A model generated the notes under the pieces. It had not been told where the DNA came from and searched no databases. It saw only the letters and a program-made list of their open reading frames with translations. Positions 1 to 8,317 of a stretch of 64,000 bases of DNA are shown in pieces. The first letter of the stretch is position 1. Every line of letters starts with the position of its first letter. Both the position numbers and the translations under genes were made by a program. The DNA is taken from contig NZ_CP045417.1 of assembly GCF_009363755.1 (NCBI RefSeq), positions 744,001-808,000 of the forward strand. Reading direction: 5' to 3'. This DNA is from Halomonas sp. THAF5a. Its GTDB lineage: Bacteria; Pseudomonadota; Gammaproteobacteria; Pseudomonadales; Halomonadaceae.

Positions 1-1
1 G

Positions 2-829
<828 letters not shown>

Positions 830-830
830 C

Positions 831-999
831 AGGCGCCCGGTGCCGCGCCGTTGATAGGCGACCGGTGCCGCGCCGTTAACAGGCGCCCGGTGCCGCGCCG
901 TTGACCGGCGCCCGGTGCCGTGCCATTGATAGGCGCCCGCTGCCGCGCCATAGATAGGCGCCCGGTGCTGCGCCGTTGACAGGCGCCTGATGCCGCGCC
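831..999. repeat. 25-bp tandem repeat, about 6.8 units
   Basis: Consecutive units begin at 831, 856, 881, 906, 931, 956 and 981 (the last partial). Each starts AGGCGCCCGGTGCCGCGCC and ends TTGAC or TTGAT with a few substitutions. The last 25 bases of the adhC reading frame plus one base (806-830) match the unit at 17 of 25 positions, including the terminal TTGAC that holds the stop codon. The array therefore looks like an expansion of the gene's own tail. Units are not a multiple of three, and no gene is visible in the array. It fills most of the space before fghA. Confidence 0.9.
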
Positions 1000-1069
1000 C
1001 GCGTCGAGACGCGGGCGCCGCCCCATCGATCGGTGGCCGGCTCGCCCGGCCGACAAGGAGTGTGATCCC

Positions 1070-1924
1070 ATGACCATGACCGAACATCTCGAGCTGGTCT
1101 CGGCCAACAAGAGCCACGGCGGCTGGCACAAGCGCTATCGTCACCGCTCCCGGGCGCTGGACTGCGAGATGACCTTCGCCATCTACCTGCCGCCCCAGGC
1201 GGAGACCGAGCGCGTGCCGCTGATGTGGTGGCTCTCGGGGCTGACCTGCACCGACGAGAACTTCATGCAGAAGGCCGGCGCGCACCGGGTGGCGGCCGAG
1301 CTCGGCATCGCCATCGTCTGCCCGGATACCAGCCCCCGGGGTACCAACCTGCCGGGCGAGGACGACAGCTACGACTTCGGCAGCGGCGCGGGCTTCTACG
1401 TCAACGCCACCCGGGAGCCCTGGAAGCAGCACTACCGCATGTACGACTACGTGGCCGAGGAGCTGCCCTCGGTGGTGCGCCAGCACTTCCCGGTCAATGG
1501 CCGCGAGTCGATCAGCGGCCACTCCATGGGCGGCCACGGTGCGCTGATCCTGGCGCTGCGCCGTCCCGGCCACTATCGCGCCGTGTCCGCCTTCGCCCCC
1601 GTGGTCAATCCCAGCGAGTGCCCCTGGGGGCAGAAGGCCTTCGCCGGCTACCTGGGCGAGGACCGCGGGCTCTGGACCCAGTACGACGCCTGCGAGCTGG
1701 TGGCCCGCGGGGCCTCGAGCCAGCCGCTGTTCATCGACCAGGGCGAGGCCGACGACTTCCTCGAGGAGCAGCTCTGTCCCGAGCGCCTCGAGGCCGTGTG
1801 CGCCGAGCACGACCACCCGCTGACCCTGCGTCGCCAGCCTGGCTACGACCACAGCTACTACTTCATCGCCACCTTCATCGAGGATCACCTTCGCTACCAT
1901 GCCGAGCGCCTGAAGAAGCGCTGA
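1070..1924 (+). CDS. fghA: S-formylglutathione hydrolase
   Basis: Serine hydrolase (esterase D family) that splits S-formylglutathione into formate and glutathione, completing glutathione-dependent formaldehyde detoxification with the upstream dehydrogenase. 284 residues, the usual family length. The nucleophile elbow GHSMGGHGAL carries Ser152; the Asp of the DQGEADDF segment and the His of GYDHSYYF complete the expected triad. The family oxyanion segment WWLSGLTCTDENF is present near the N-terminus. The start at 1070 is preceded by AAGGAG at 1055-1060; a second ATG two codons later (1076) is possible. A hairpin follows the stop. Confidence 0.95.
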   Translation: MTMTEHLELVSANKSHGGWHKRYRHRSRALDCEMTFAIYLPPQAETERVPLMWWLSGLTCTDENFMQKAGAHRVAAELGIAIVCPDTSPRGTNLPGEDDSYDFGSGAGFYVNATREPWKQHYRMYDYVAEELPSVVRQHFPVNGRESISGHSMGGHGALILALRRPGHYRAVSAFAPVVNPSECPWGQKAFAGYLGEDRGLWTQYDACELVARGASSQPLFIDQGEADDFLEEQLCPERLEAVCAEHDHPLTLRRQPGYDHSYYFIATFIEDHLRYHAERLKKR

Positions 1925-1953
1925 GCCCCGAGCCCGCGTCACCCCATGATCGC

Positions 1954-1975
1954 CTGCCTCCCTTCGGGGAGGCAG
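1954..1975 (+). terminator. hairpin after fghA
   Basis: A 9-bp perfect stem (CTGCCTCCC / GGGAGGCAG) closes on a TTCG tetraloop at 1963-1966. Only a weak T-rich stretch follows, so it is a probable rather than certain terminator of the formaldehyde operon. Confidence 0.6.
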
Positions 1976-2038
1976 CCTCGTTATACTGCCCGTCATTCAT
2001 GACGAGGCGAGGCGCGCGATGGCCCAGCGAGGCGGACG

Positions 2039-2743
2039 ATGAGACGGGAGTGGCAGCGGTGGGCGTGGCGGGTGCTCTGGCGCACCCTGCTCGGCTTCGT
2101 GGTGGCGTCCGTGGTGCTGGTGCTGGTGCTGCGCGTGGTGCCGGTGTTCGGCTCCATGGTGATGGTGGAGCGCAAGGTGCAGGCGTGGAGCGCCGGGGAA
2201 GCTCTCGACCTCCGCCACCAGTGGCGGCCCTGGGCGCGCCTCGCCGACTCCGCCAAGCTGGCGGTGATCGCCGCCGAGGACCAGCGCTTTCCCGAGCACC
2301 ACGGCTTCGACCTCGTGCAGCTGCGCCAGGCCTGGGAAGCCAGCCGCAACGGCGGCCGCCTGCGCGGTGCCAGCACCATCAGCCAGCAGACCGCCAAGAA
2401 CCTCTTCCTGTGGACCGGGCGCAGCTGGGTGCGCAAGGGGCTGGAGGCCTGGTTCACGCTGCTGATCGAGGCGCTCTGGCCCAAGCAGCGCATCCTCGAG
2501 GTCTACCTCAATATCGTCGAGTGGGACAGCGGGGTGTTCGGCCTCGAGGCCGCCGCCCGCCACTACTTCGGCATCTCCGCCGGCGAGCTGAACGCCTATC
2601 AGGCCAGCCGCCTGGCGGCCATCCTGCCCGATCCTCGCGGGCGCGACGCGGCGCGCCCCGGCCCCCTGGTGGAGCGGCGCAGCGCCTGGATCCGCCAGCA
2701 GATGCGCAATCTCGGTGGCACCCGCTTCCTCGAGCGGCTCTAG
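2039..2743 (+). CDS. mtgA: monofunctional biosynthetic peptidoglycan transglycosylase
   Basis: Polymerises lipid II into glycan strands at the outer face of the inner membrane (GT51 family without a transpeptidase domain). 234 residues with one N-terminal membrane anchor (about 14-36). GT51 motifs appear in order: AAEDQRFPEHHGFD with the catalytic Glu80, then GASTISQQTAKNLFLW, the K-QRILE-YLN-VEWD block (KQRILEVYLNIVEW) and AARHYFG. Length and motif order are typical of MtgA. The ATG at 2039 puts the anchor at the expected place. It converges with the EamA gene; the two stop codons overlap. Confidence 0.95.
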   Translation: MRREWQRWAWRVLWRTLLGFVVASVVLVLVLRVVPVFGSMVMVERKVQAWSAGEALDLRHQWRPWARLADSAKLAVIAAEDQRFPEHHGFDLVQLRQAWEASRNGGRLRGASTISQQTAKNLFLWTGRSWVRKGLEAWFTLLIEALWPKQRILEVYLNIVEWDSGVFGLEAAARHYFGISAGELNAYQASRLAAILPDPRGRDAARPGPLVERRSAWIRQQMRNLGGTRFLERL

Positions 2744-3651
2744 GCGCGCCGTGCGCCCCGACCCTTGACGACCAGCACCACCCCGGCAATGGCGATGGCC
2801 ATGCCGACAAGCGACAGCGGCGGCAGGCGCTCGTCGAACAGCCACCACGCCTCCAGGGCGGTCACCGGGGGCACCAGGTAGAAGAGGCTCGCCACCCGCG
2901 ACGCCTCTCCGCGCCGGATCAGCGCCATCAGCAGCAGGATGGCGCTGATCGACAGCACCAGCACCAGCCAGCCCAGGGTCAGCACGAAGGTCGAGGTCCA
3001 CTCGATCTGGCGCGTCTCGAACAGCCACGCCCCCAGTCCCATCAGGGTGCCGGTGGCGAGGTACTGCACCACGGTGCCCCCGAGCAGCGGCATGCCGGTG
3101 CAGAAGCGCTTCTGGTAGAGGGTGCCCAGGGAGATGCCCACCAGCGCCACCATCACGCTCGCCAGGGCGCCGAGGCCGAAGCCCTGGAACAGCGCCTCGC
3201 CCGGATCGAGCTTGCCGCCCAGCACCAGGGCGATGCCCACCAGGCCCAGTACCAGCCCCAACCACTGCACGGCGCCCAGCCGCTCGTTTAGCAGCGGCCC
3301 GGCGAGGGCGGCGGTGAGCAGCGGCTGCAGCCCCACCAGCAGGGCCGTCAGGCCCGCCGGCATGCCCTGGTAGATGCCGTAGAAGACGCCCCCCAGGTAG
3401 GCGCCGTGCACCAGCAGCCCCGAGACCGCGATGTGGCCCCACAGCGTCCGTCCCCGGGGCCAGTCGGCCCGCATCACAAGGATCAGCGGCACCAGCAGCG
3501 CCAGGGTCAGCGCGCTGCGCACGAAGAGGAAGGTGAAGGGCTCGGCATGGGGCAGGCCGAACTTGGCGCCGATGAAGCCGGTGCTCCACAGCGCCACGAA
3601 GAGGAAGGGCATGGCGGCCAGTGCGGCCTGGCGGTGACGTTCCGATGTCAT
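2740..3651 (-). CDS. EamA/DMT-superfamily transporter
   Basis: Inner-membrane carrier of the drug/metabolite transporter superfamily, 303 residues with about ten hydrophobic segments arranged as two EamA repeats. Family hallmarks are WSTGFIGAKFGL in the first helix, NERLGAVQWLGLVLGLVGI at the end of repeat one and DERLPPLSLVGMAIAIAGVVL at the end of repeat two. Members export amino acids or other metabolites, but the sequence does not define the substrate. The gene stands alone; its stop overlaps that of mtgA and its 5' side faces the TRAP operon promoter region. Confidence 0.85.
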   Translation of the reverse strand: MTSERHRQAALAAMPFLFVALWSTGFIGAKFGLPHAEPFTFLFVRSALTLALLVPLILVMRADWPRGRTLWGHIAVSGLLVHGAYLGGVFYGIYQGMPAGLTALLVGLQPLLTAALAGPLLNERLGAVQWLGLVLGLVGIALVLGGKLDPGEALFQGFGLGALASVMVALVGISLGTLYQKRFCTGMPLLGGTVVQYLATGTLMGLGAWLFETRQIEWTSTFVLTLGWLVLVLSISAILLLMALIRRGEASRVASLFYLVPPVTALEAWWLFDERLPPLSLVGMAIAIAGVVLVVKGRGARRA

Positions 3652-3768
3652 GAAAGATCGTCCAGGTGGTGAGAAGGCGGGTGGGAGCGAGCATCATCCC
3701 GGGCCAGCGCCCGGGATGCCAACCGTGGGGCTCGTGCTTTGGTCGTAGGCGTCGGGCCGACGGGAAAT

Positions 3769-3779
3769 TGGTCAGACCA
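3769..3779. promoter_or_regulatory. FadR/GntR-type operator site 1
   Basis: TGGTCAGACCA, a perfect inverted repeat apart from the central base and flanked as TTGGTCAGACCAG. It fits the TGGT-N3-ACCA core bound by FadR-subfamily GntR regulators (FadR, PdhR and related proteins). It lies about 315 bp upstream of the TRAP binding-protein start. Confidence 0.7.
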
Positions 3780-3822
3780 GAGTTTTGCCAATGCCGTCAA
3801 GGAATTGCCTCGTCTTGACCGC

Positions 3823-3833
3823 TGGTCTGACCA
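3823..3833. promoter_or_regulatory. FadR/GntR-type operator site 2
   Basis: TGGTCTGACCA within CTGGTCTGACCAG, matching the core of the E. coli FadR consensus CTGGTCNGACCAG. It is 54 bp centre-to-centre from site 1, about five helical turns, which would suit cooperative or looping repression. No GntR-family gene is visible in this window, so the regulator must lie elsewhere. Confidence 0.75.
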
Positions 3834-4092
3834 GCAAGATCGGTCGGATTGCGTTGAAACGCCGTATTGGCGACGGGCAAGCGTTTCGCTAGCTTTCGCC
3901 AGGGAAGACGTTTCCATATCAGCGTCCTCTTCTCAACACGCTTCGGGTCTCGACCCCGGGTCCACCGGGACGGTGAGGCCGGCCTGCCGGTCGATCGCCG
4001 ACTGTCGGCTGGCCGGCGGACCCGGGGACGACAACAACAAGATCCGGCCATCGCCCGACAGCGGGCGGGCCACACCACTAGGAGTCCATGCC

Positions 4093-5256
4093 ATGCAGGA
4101 CGACAAGCAGCCGTCATCTTCCTCCTCCGTCGATCGCCAGGGCGCCCGGGATGCCTTCCAGCGCCCCGATCGGCGCAACTTCCTGAAGGCCGCCGCGGTC
4201 GGTTCCGCCGCCGCCGTCGCCGCGCCCTGGATCGGCAACGTCCAGGCCCAGTCCGGCATCCGTATCCGCATGCAGTCGTCCTGGCCGCCGGGCACCCCGG
4301 GCTATCGCATCTTCGAGCAGTGGGCCGCGGGTGTCGCCGAGGCCACCAGCGGCGAGGTGACCATCGAGCCCTTCCCGGCGGGCGCCGTGGCCGGGGCCTT
4401 CGAGGTCGCCGATGCCGTGCGCAACGGGGTGCTCGACGGCCAGAACTGGTTCACCGTCTACTGGCCGGGCAAGATGCCGGCCGGCGTCTTCCTCACCGCC
4501 TACCCGATGGGGCTGTCGCTGCCCCACCAGTGGGACATCATGTTCGGCGCCTATGGCGGCTTCGACCTGGCCAAGGACCTGTATCGCAAGCAGGGCCAGG
4601 AGCTGCTGGGCTATGTGCACCACGACATGAACCTGATCCACTCCAAGAAGCCGCTGCGCAGCTTCGACGACTTCCAGGGCGTGAAACTGCGCATGCCGGG
4701 CGGCATCGTCGCCGAGACCTTCGCCGCCGCCGGCGCCCGCACCACCCTGCTGCCGGGCTCCGAGGTCTATCCGGCGCTGGAGAAGGGCACCATCGACGCC
4801 GCCGACTACACCGGCGCGGCCAACAACTACGAGCTGGGCTTCTGGCAGGTCGCCGACTACATCATCATGGGCCCGCCCTCCACGCCCTGCCTGCACCAGG
4901 CCGTCGACCTCATGGATATCTCGGTCAACCGCCGCGTCTTCGAGCGCATGTCGCCGCAGACCCAGGACCTGATGCATGACCTGGTGGCCGCCTACTCCCG
5001 CGAGCACTACGCGGCGATCCAGAAGGCCAACGCCGAGGCCTGGCCGAAGTTCCGGGAGAAGGGCGTGGAGATCATCCACCTCAGCGAGGACGACGCCGAT
5101 CGCTTCCGCGAGATCGCCGTGCCGCTGTGGTTCAAGTGGGCCAACAAGGACCCGGACGCCGCGCGCCTCTTCAAGGCACACCTCGACACCATGATGGACC
5201 CGGCGGTGGCGCTGATCACCCCGGAAGACATCAAGGACTACGAGCTCAACCTCTGA
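4093..5256 (+). CDS. TRAP transporter solute-binding protein, DctP family, Tat-exported
   Basis: Periplasmic binding protein delivering an organic acid to the fused permease encoded downstream. 387 residues from the ATG at 4093, chosen because AGGAG lies 8 bases upstream and the frame before it has no family similarity. The N-terminus has a twin-arginine signal, DRRNFLKAAAVGSAAAVAAP, cut near VQAQ. The DctP fold is recognisable in MQSSWPPGTPGYRIFEQWA, GVKLRMPGG (with the conserved substrate-binding Arg) and ALEKGTIDAADYTG. The DAADYTGAANNYELGF region resembles 2-oxoacid-binding (TakP-like) members, so a keto or hydroxy acid is a plausible but unproven ligand. Confidence 0.9.
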   Translation: MQDDKQPSSSSSVDRQGARDAFQRPDRRNFLKAAAVGSAAAVAAPWIGNVQAQSGIRIRMQSSWPPGTPGYRIFEQWAAGVAEATSGEVTIEPFPAGAVAGAFEVADAVRNGVLDGQNWFTVYWPGKMPAGVFLTAYPMGLSLPHQWDIMFGAYGGFDLAKDLYRKQGQELLGYVHHDMNLIHSKKPLRSFDDFQGVKLRMPGGIVAETFAAAGARTTLLPGSEVYPALEKGTIDAADYTGAANNYELGFWQVADYIIMGPPSTPCLHQAVDLMDISVNRRVFERMSPQTQDLMHDLVAAYSREHYAAIQKANAEAWPKFREKGVEIIHLSEDDADRFREIAVPLWFKWANKDPDAARLFKAHLDTMMDPAVALITPEDIKDYELNL

Positions 5257-5268
5257 TCCGCCCCGTTC

Positions 5269-5301
5269 GCCCGTGCCGGGGGTATCGTCCCCGGCACGGG
5301 C
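5269..5301 (+). other. intercistronic stem-loop between dctP and dctQM
   Basis: A perfect 13-bp stem (GCCCGTGCCGGGG / CCCCGGCACGGGC) with a 7-base loop and no following T-tract. Its position directly after the binding-protein stop suits partial attenuation or mRNA 3'-end protection that keeps binding protein in excess over permease. Confidence 0.75.
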
Positions 5302-5384
5302 GTGAGCACGATCTTTCCCGCATCCCGTCGACTCGATGATCCGTTGCCATCGCCGGGAGGCGATGGCGTCGCGGAGGAGCCTTC

Positions 5385-7583
5385 ATGAATCTTGAGATTG
5401 ATTTCGTCCTGCCACACTGGCTCTACTGGTCGGTGCTGGCGCTGCTGCCCCTGGTGGTGATGATCTGCGTCGACCGCAGCTTCCGCCGCGGGGGGCGCAT
5501 TTCCGGCGGCGACACCGCCGAGGTGCCCGCCGGCGAGGAGGCCGAGGTCGCCTACCGGCCGCCCGGCAACCTCTTCACCACCGTCGTCGACCGCATTTCC
5601 GGGTTTTCCGGTCGCTACGTCGCCTACTGGGCGCTGGTCGCGCCCTTCGCCTTCGCCTACGAGGTGGTGCTGCGCTACGCCTTCAACTCGCCGACCAACT
5701 GGGTGCACGAGTCGATGACCCTGATGTTCGGCATGCAGTACCTGGTCGCGGGCGCCTTCGCCCTGCGCGAGGGGGGCCATGTCCGCGTGGATATCCTCTA
5801 CCAGCGCGCTCGCCCCCTGAACAAGGCGGCGCTGGACCTCACCACCTCGGTGTTCTTCTTCATCTTCACCGTCGCGCTGATGATGACGGGCTGGAAGTTC
5901 TTCTCCCAGTCGGTCAGCGACGAATACTTCTTCGGTGCCAGCTACGCCAACGAGACCTCCTTCACCGAGTGGGCCATCCAGTTCTACCCGGTCAAGTTCA
6001 TGCTCTTCTTCGGCGCGCTGCTGCTGCTGCTCCAGGGGTTCGGCCAGCTGGTCCGCGACGCCCAGTCCTTCCGCTACCACTGGCGGCTGCACGACGGCGG
6101 CCGGACCTTCGCCCGCGTGCTGCTGGTCATCGCCGTGGTGCTGGCGGGCTGGACGATCTTCGAGATGGTCAACGTCGCGGTGACCGACTACGAGAGCCTG
6201 GCCGGCAGCCTCGAGAACAGCCTCGGCACCGTGGGCATCGGCGGCCTGACCCTGGTGATGTTCGGCGCCCTGATGGTGGTGCTGGTGGCGGGCCTGCCGC
6301 TGGCCTTCGTGACCGGTGGCCTGGGGGTGGTCTTCCTCTACCTGGTGGGCGATCAGTTCATGCTCAACCTGATGCCGTCACGCATCTTCCCGATGATGAC
6401 CAACTACCAGCTCTCGGCCATCCCGCTGTTCATCTTCATGGCCTCGGTGCTGGAGAAGGCCGGCATCATCGAGGAGCTGTTCGACGTCGTCTACAAGTGG
6501 ATGGGCGGCCTCAAGGCGGGCCTCGCGATTGCCACCATCATCGCCTCCACGCTGCTCGCCGCCATGGTCGGCGTGATCGGGGCCGCGGTGGTGACCATGG
6601 GCCTGATCGCCCTGCCGGCGATGCTCAAGCGGAATTACAACCCGGAGATCGCCATCGGCTCGATCATGGCCGGCGGCACCCTGGGTATCCTGATCCCGCC
6701 CTCGATCCTCGCCATCATCTACGGCGTCATCGCCCAGCAGTCGGTGGGGGAGCTGTACCTGGGCTCGCTGATCCCCGGCCTGCTGCTGGCCTTCATGTAC
6801 GGCTTCTACTGCTGGATGCGCGGCACCCTCAACGTCAAGATGGCACCGCCGATGCCGGTCGAGGACCGGGTCGACATGAAGGAGAAGCTGCGCCTGCTGC
6901 GCAACATGCTGGCGCCGATCATCCTGGTGATCCTGGTGCTCGGCATCATCTTCACCGGCATCGCCACGCCCGTGGAGGCGGCCGGCATCGGCACCTTCGG
7001 CGCGCTGATCGTGGCCGCCATGCACCGGCGCCTGACCTGGCCGAACCTGCACGCCGCCTGCATGACCACCCTGGTCGCCTCGGCGATGGTGATGTGGATC
7101 ATCTTCGGGGCCAGCATCTTCGTCGGCTTCTACATCCTGCAGGGTGGCCAGCAGTTCGTGCAGGAGCTGATCTCCGGCGCCGGCCTCGGCCCCTATGCGG
7201 TGCTGGCGCTGATGATGGTGCTGCTGGTGGCGCTGGGCATGTTCCTCGACTGGGTCGGCATCCTGCTGCTGGCCGTGCCGATCTTCGTGCCGCTGATCCA
7301 GGGCCTCTCCTTCAATGGCGTGTTCGGGCTGCCCGGGGTCGACCCGGCGGACGTCTCGCTGTGGTTCGGCGTCATCTACCTGGTCAACATGCAGATGTCC
7401 TTCCTGAGTCCGCCGTTCGGCTATGCGCTCTTCTACATCAAGGGGGTGTGCCCGCCGCACATCACCATGGCGCAGATCTTCAAGTCCTCCTTCCCGTTCC
7501 TGGGCATCCAGGCGCTGGGGTTGATCCTCGTGATCATGTTCCCGGCACTGGTCACCTGGCTGCCGAACCTGGCCTACGGCTAG
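5385..7583 (+). CDS. TRAP transporter fused small/large permease (DctQ-DctM)
   Basis: Inner-membrane sodium-driven uptake component in which the small and large TRAP subunits are one 732-residue polypeptide. An extra N-terminal helix (about 10-28) is followed by the DctQ domain (about 65-215, with NWVHESMTLMFGMQYLVAGAF and GGHVRVDILY). A linker helix (about 235-260) leads to the DctM domain (about 285-730). DctM hallmarks include AIPLFIFMASVLEKAGI, GGTLGILIPPSILAIIYG and FLDWVGILLLAVPIF. GGAGGAG at 5373-5379 precedes the ATG. It forms an operon with the binding protein and ends at a strong terminator. Confidence 0.95.
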   Translation: MNLEIDFVLPHWLYWSVLALLPLVVMICVDRSFRRGGRISGGDTAEVPAGEEAEVAYRPPGNLFTTVVDRISGFSGRYVAYWALVAPFAFAYEVVLRYAFNSPTNWVHESMTLMFGMQYLVAGAFALREGGHVRVDILYQRARPLNKAALDLTTSVFFFIFTVALMMTGWKFFSQSVSDEYFFGASYANETSFTEWAIQFYPVKFMLFFGALLLLLQGFGQLVRDAQSFRYHWRLHDGGRTFARVLLVIAVVLAGWTIFEMVNVAVTDYESLAGSLENSLGTVGIGGLTLVMFGALMVVLVAGLPLAFVTGGLGVVFLYLVGDQFMLNLMPSRIFPMMTNYQLSAIPLFIFMASVLEKAGIIEELFDVVYKWMGGLKAGLAIATIIASTLLAAMVGVIGAAVVTMGLIALPAMLKRNYNPEIAIGSIMAGGTLGILIPPSILAIIYGVIAQQSVGELYLGSLIPGLLLAFMYGFYCWMRGTLNVKMAPPMPVEDRVDMKEKLRLLRNMLAPIILVILVLGIIFTGIATPVEAAGIGTFGALIVAAMHRRLTWPNLHAACMTTLVASAMVMWIIFGASIFVGFYILQGGQQFVQELISGAGLGPYAVLALMMVLLVALGMFLDWVGILLLAVPIFVPLIQGLSFNGVFGLPGVDPADVSLWFGVIYLVNMQMSFLSPPFGYALFYIKGVCPPHITMAQIFKSSFPFLGIQALGLILVIMFPALVTWLPNLAYG

Positions 7584-7619
7584 CGGCTCGACCCGCGGCC
7601 CCACGGGCTGTCACACTGC

Positions 7620-7648
7620 GCGGCGCTCCCCGAGGGAGCGCCGCTTTT
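7620..7648 (+). terminator. rho-independent terminator of the TRAP operon
   Basis: An 11-bp stem GCGGCGCTCCC / GGGAGCGCCGC with a CGA loop, followed immediately by TTTT at 7645-7648. Confidence 0.85.
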
Positions 7649-7732
7649 CAAACCGTTACACGACAGTGCTGAACCCTCGCGGCGATCACTCGTCAGAGCG
7701 GGGTGCACACACAAGATCCTCAGGAGGTATTC

Positions 7733-8146
7733 ATGCAACGGATGACTGCACTGTTCTCGGCCGCACTGCTCTCGCTCGGCCTCGCCGCCACCCAGGCCCA
7801 GGCCCAGCAGGAGACCGCCGCGAACAGCGCCGACCAGCCGCAGGCCGCGACCGCAGCCCAGGACTTCTCCGACGCCCAGCTCCAGCAGTTCGCCGACGCC
7901 TCCAAGGAGATCGCCGTGATCTCCCAGGAGTACACCAAGCAGCTGCAGGCCGCGGAAGGTGAGCAGGCGCAGCAGGACGTGCGCAAGGAAGCCAACGACG
8001 AGATGGTCAAGGCCGTCGAGGAGAGCGGTCTCGAGGTGAATACCTTCAACGCCATCGGCCAGGCGATCCAGCAGGATCCCGAGCTGATGCAGCGCGTGCA
8101 GGAGATGGCCAAGGCCGGCAACGCCGACGCCGACCAGGCCTCCTGA
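7733..8146 (+). CDS. DUF4168 domain secreted protein
   Basis: Small exported protein of unknown function, 137 residues. A Sec signal peptide (MQRMTALFSAALLSLGLAA, cut near AQAQ) precedes an Ala/Gln-rich linker and a helical DUF4168 domain with the family pattern FSDAQLQQFADASKEI..VISQEY and a C-terminal FNAIGQAIQQDPELMQRV. The ATG at 7733 is preceded by AGGAGGT at 7722-7728; upstream in-frame codons lack a binding site. The gene is monocistronic, with a terminator on each side. Confidence 0.8.
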   Translation: MQRMTALFSAALLSLGLAATQAQAQQETAANSADQPQAATAAQDFSDAQLQQFADASKEIAVISQEYTKQLQAAEGEQAQQDVRKEANDEMVKAVEESGLEVNTFNAIGQAIQQDPELMQRVQEMAKAGNADADQAS

Positions 8147-8161
8147 TCCGCGCCCGATGCT

Positions 8162-8225
8162 CGCGGCCGGCGTCCCGGCCGCGAAGGTGCCTCGCAGGGC
8201 CGTCCCGTGCCGCACGGGACGGCCC
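8162..8225 (+). terminator. two tandem hairpins after the DUF4168 gene
   Basis: First a 9-bp stem (CGCGGCCGG / CCGGCCGCG, 8162-8183), then a 12-bp stem (GGGCCGTCCCGT / ACGGGACGGCCC, 8197-8225) followed by TCGTCGTT. The second is the more likely terminator. Confidence 0.6.
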
Positions 8226-8317
8226 TCGTCGTTGGGGCGGGACGCACCGGTGGCGGCTTTACAGCGCCGTCGGGCCATTCCAGACTTGACGCATTCTCAC
8301 CGCGCGGAGTCAGGGAC

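Larger units (their letters stand above)
3652..4092. other. divergent intergenic region, EamA gene to TRAP operon
   Basis: 441 bases with no convincing gene. An open frame runs in from 3739 but has no family similarity and no Shine-Dalgarno sequence. The region carries two FadR-type operator sequences at 3769-3779 and 3823-3833 and the ribosome binding site AGGAG (4080-4084) of the TRAP binding protein. No clear -10/-35 pair can be assigned by eye. Confidence 0.7.

Noticed and set aside
831..999. CRISPR-like array
   Set aside because: Units abut directly without spacers and are only 25 bp; it is a simple tandem repeat and no cas genes are present.
1225..3291. A 688-codon open frame across fghA, mtgA and the start of the EamA gene
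   Set aside because: It is out of frame with two clear enzyme families, is Arg/Pro/Ala-rich as expected for shadow frames in GC-rich DNA, and has no family motif.
3739..4092. N-terminal extension of the TRAP binding protein
   Set aside because: The Tat signal and AGGAG site fix the start at 4093; the extension would read through the FadR-type operators.
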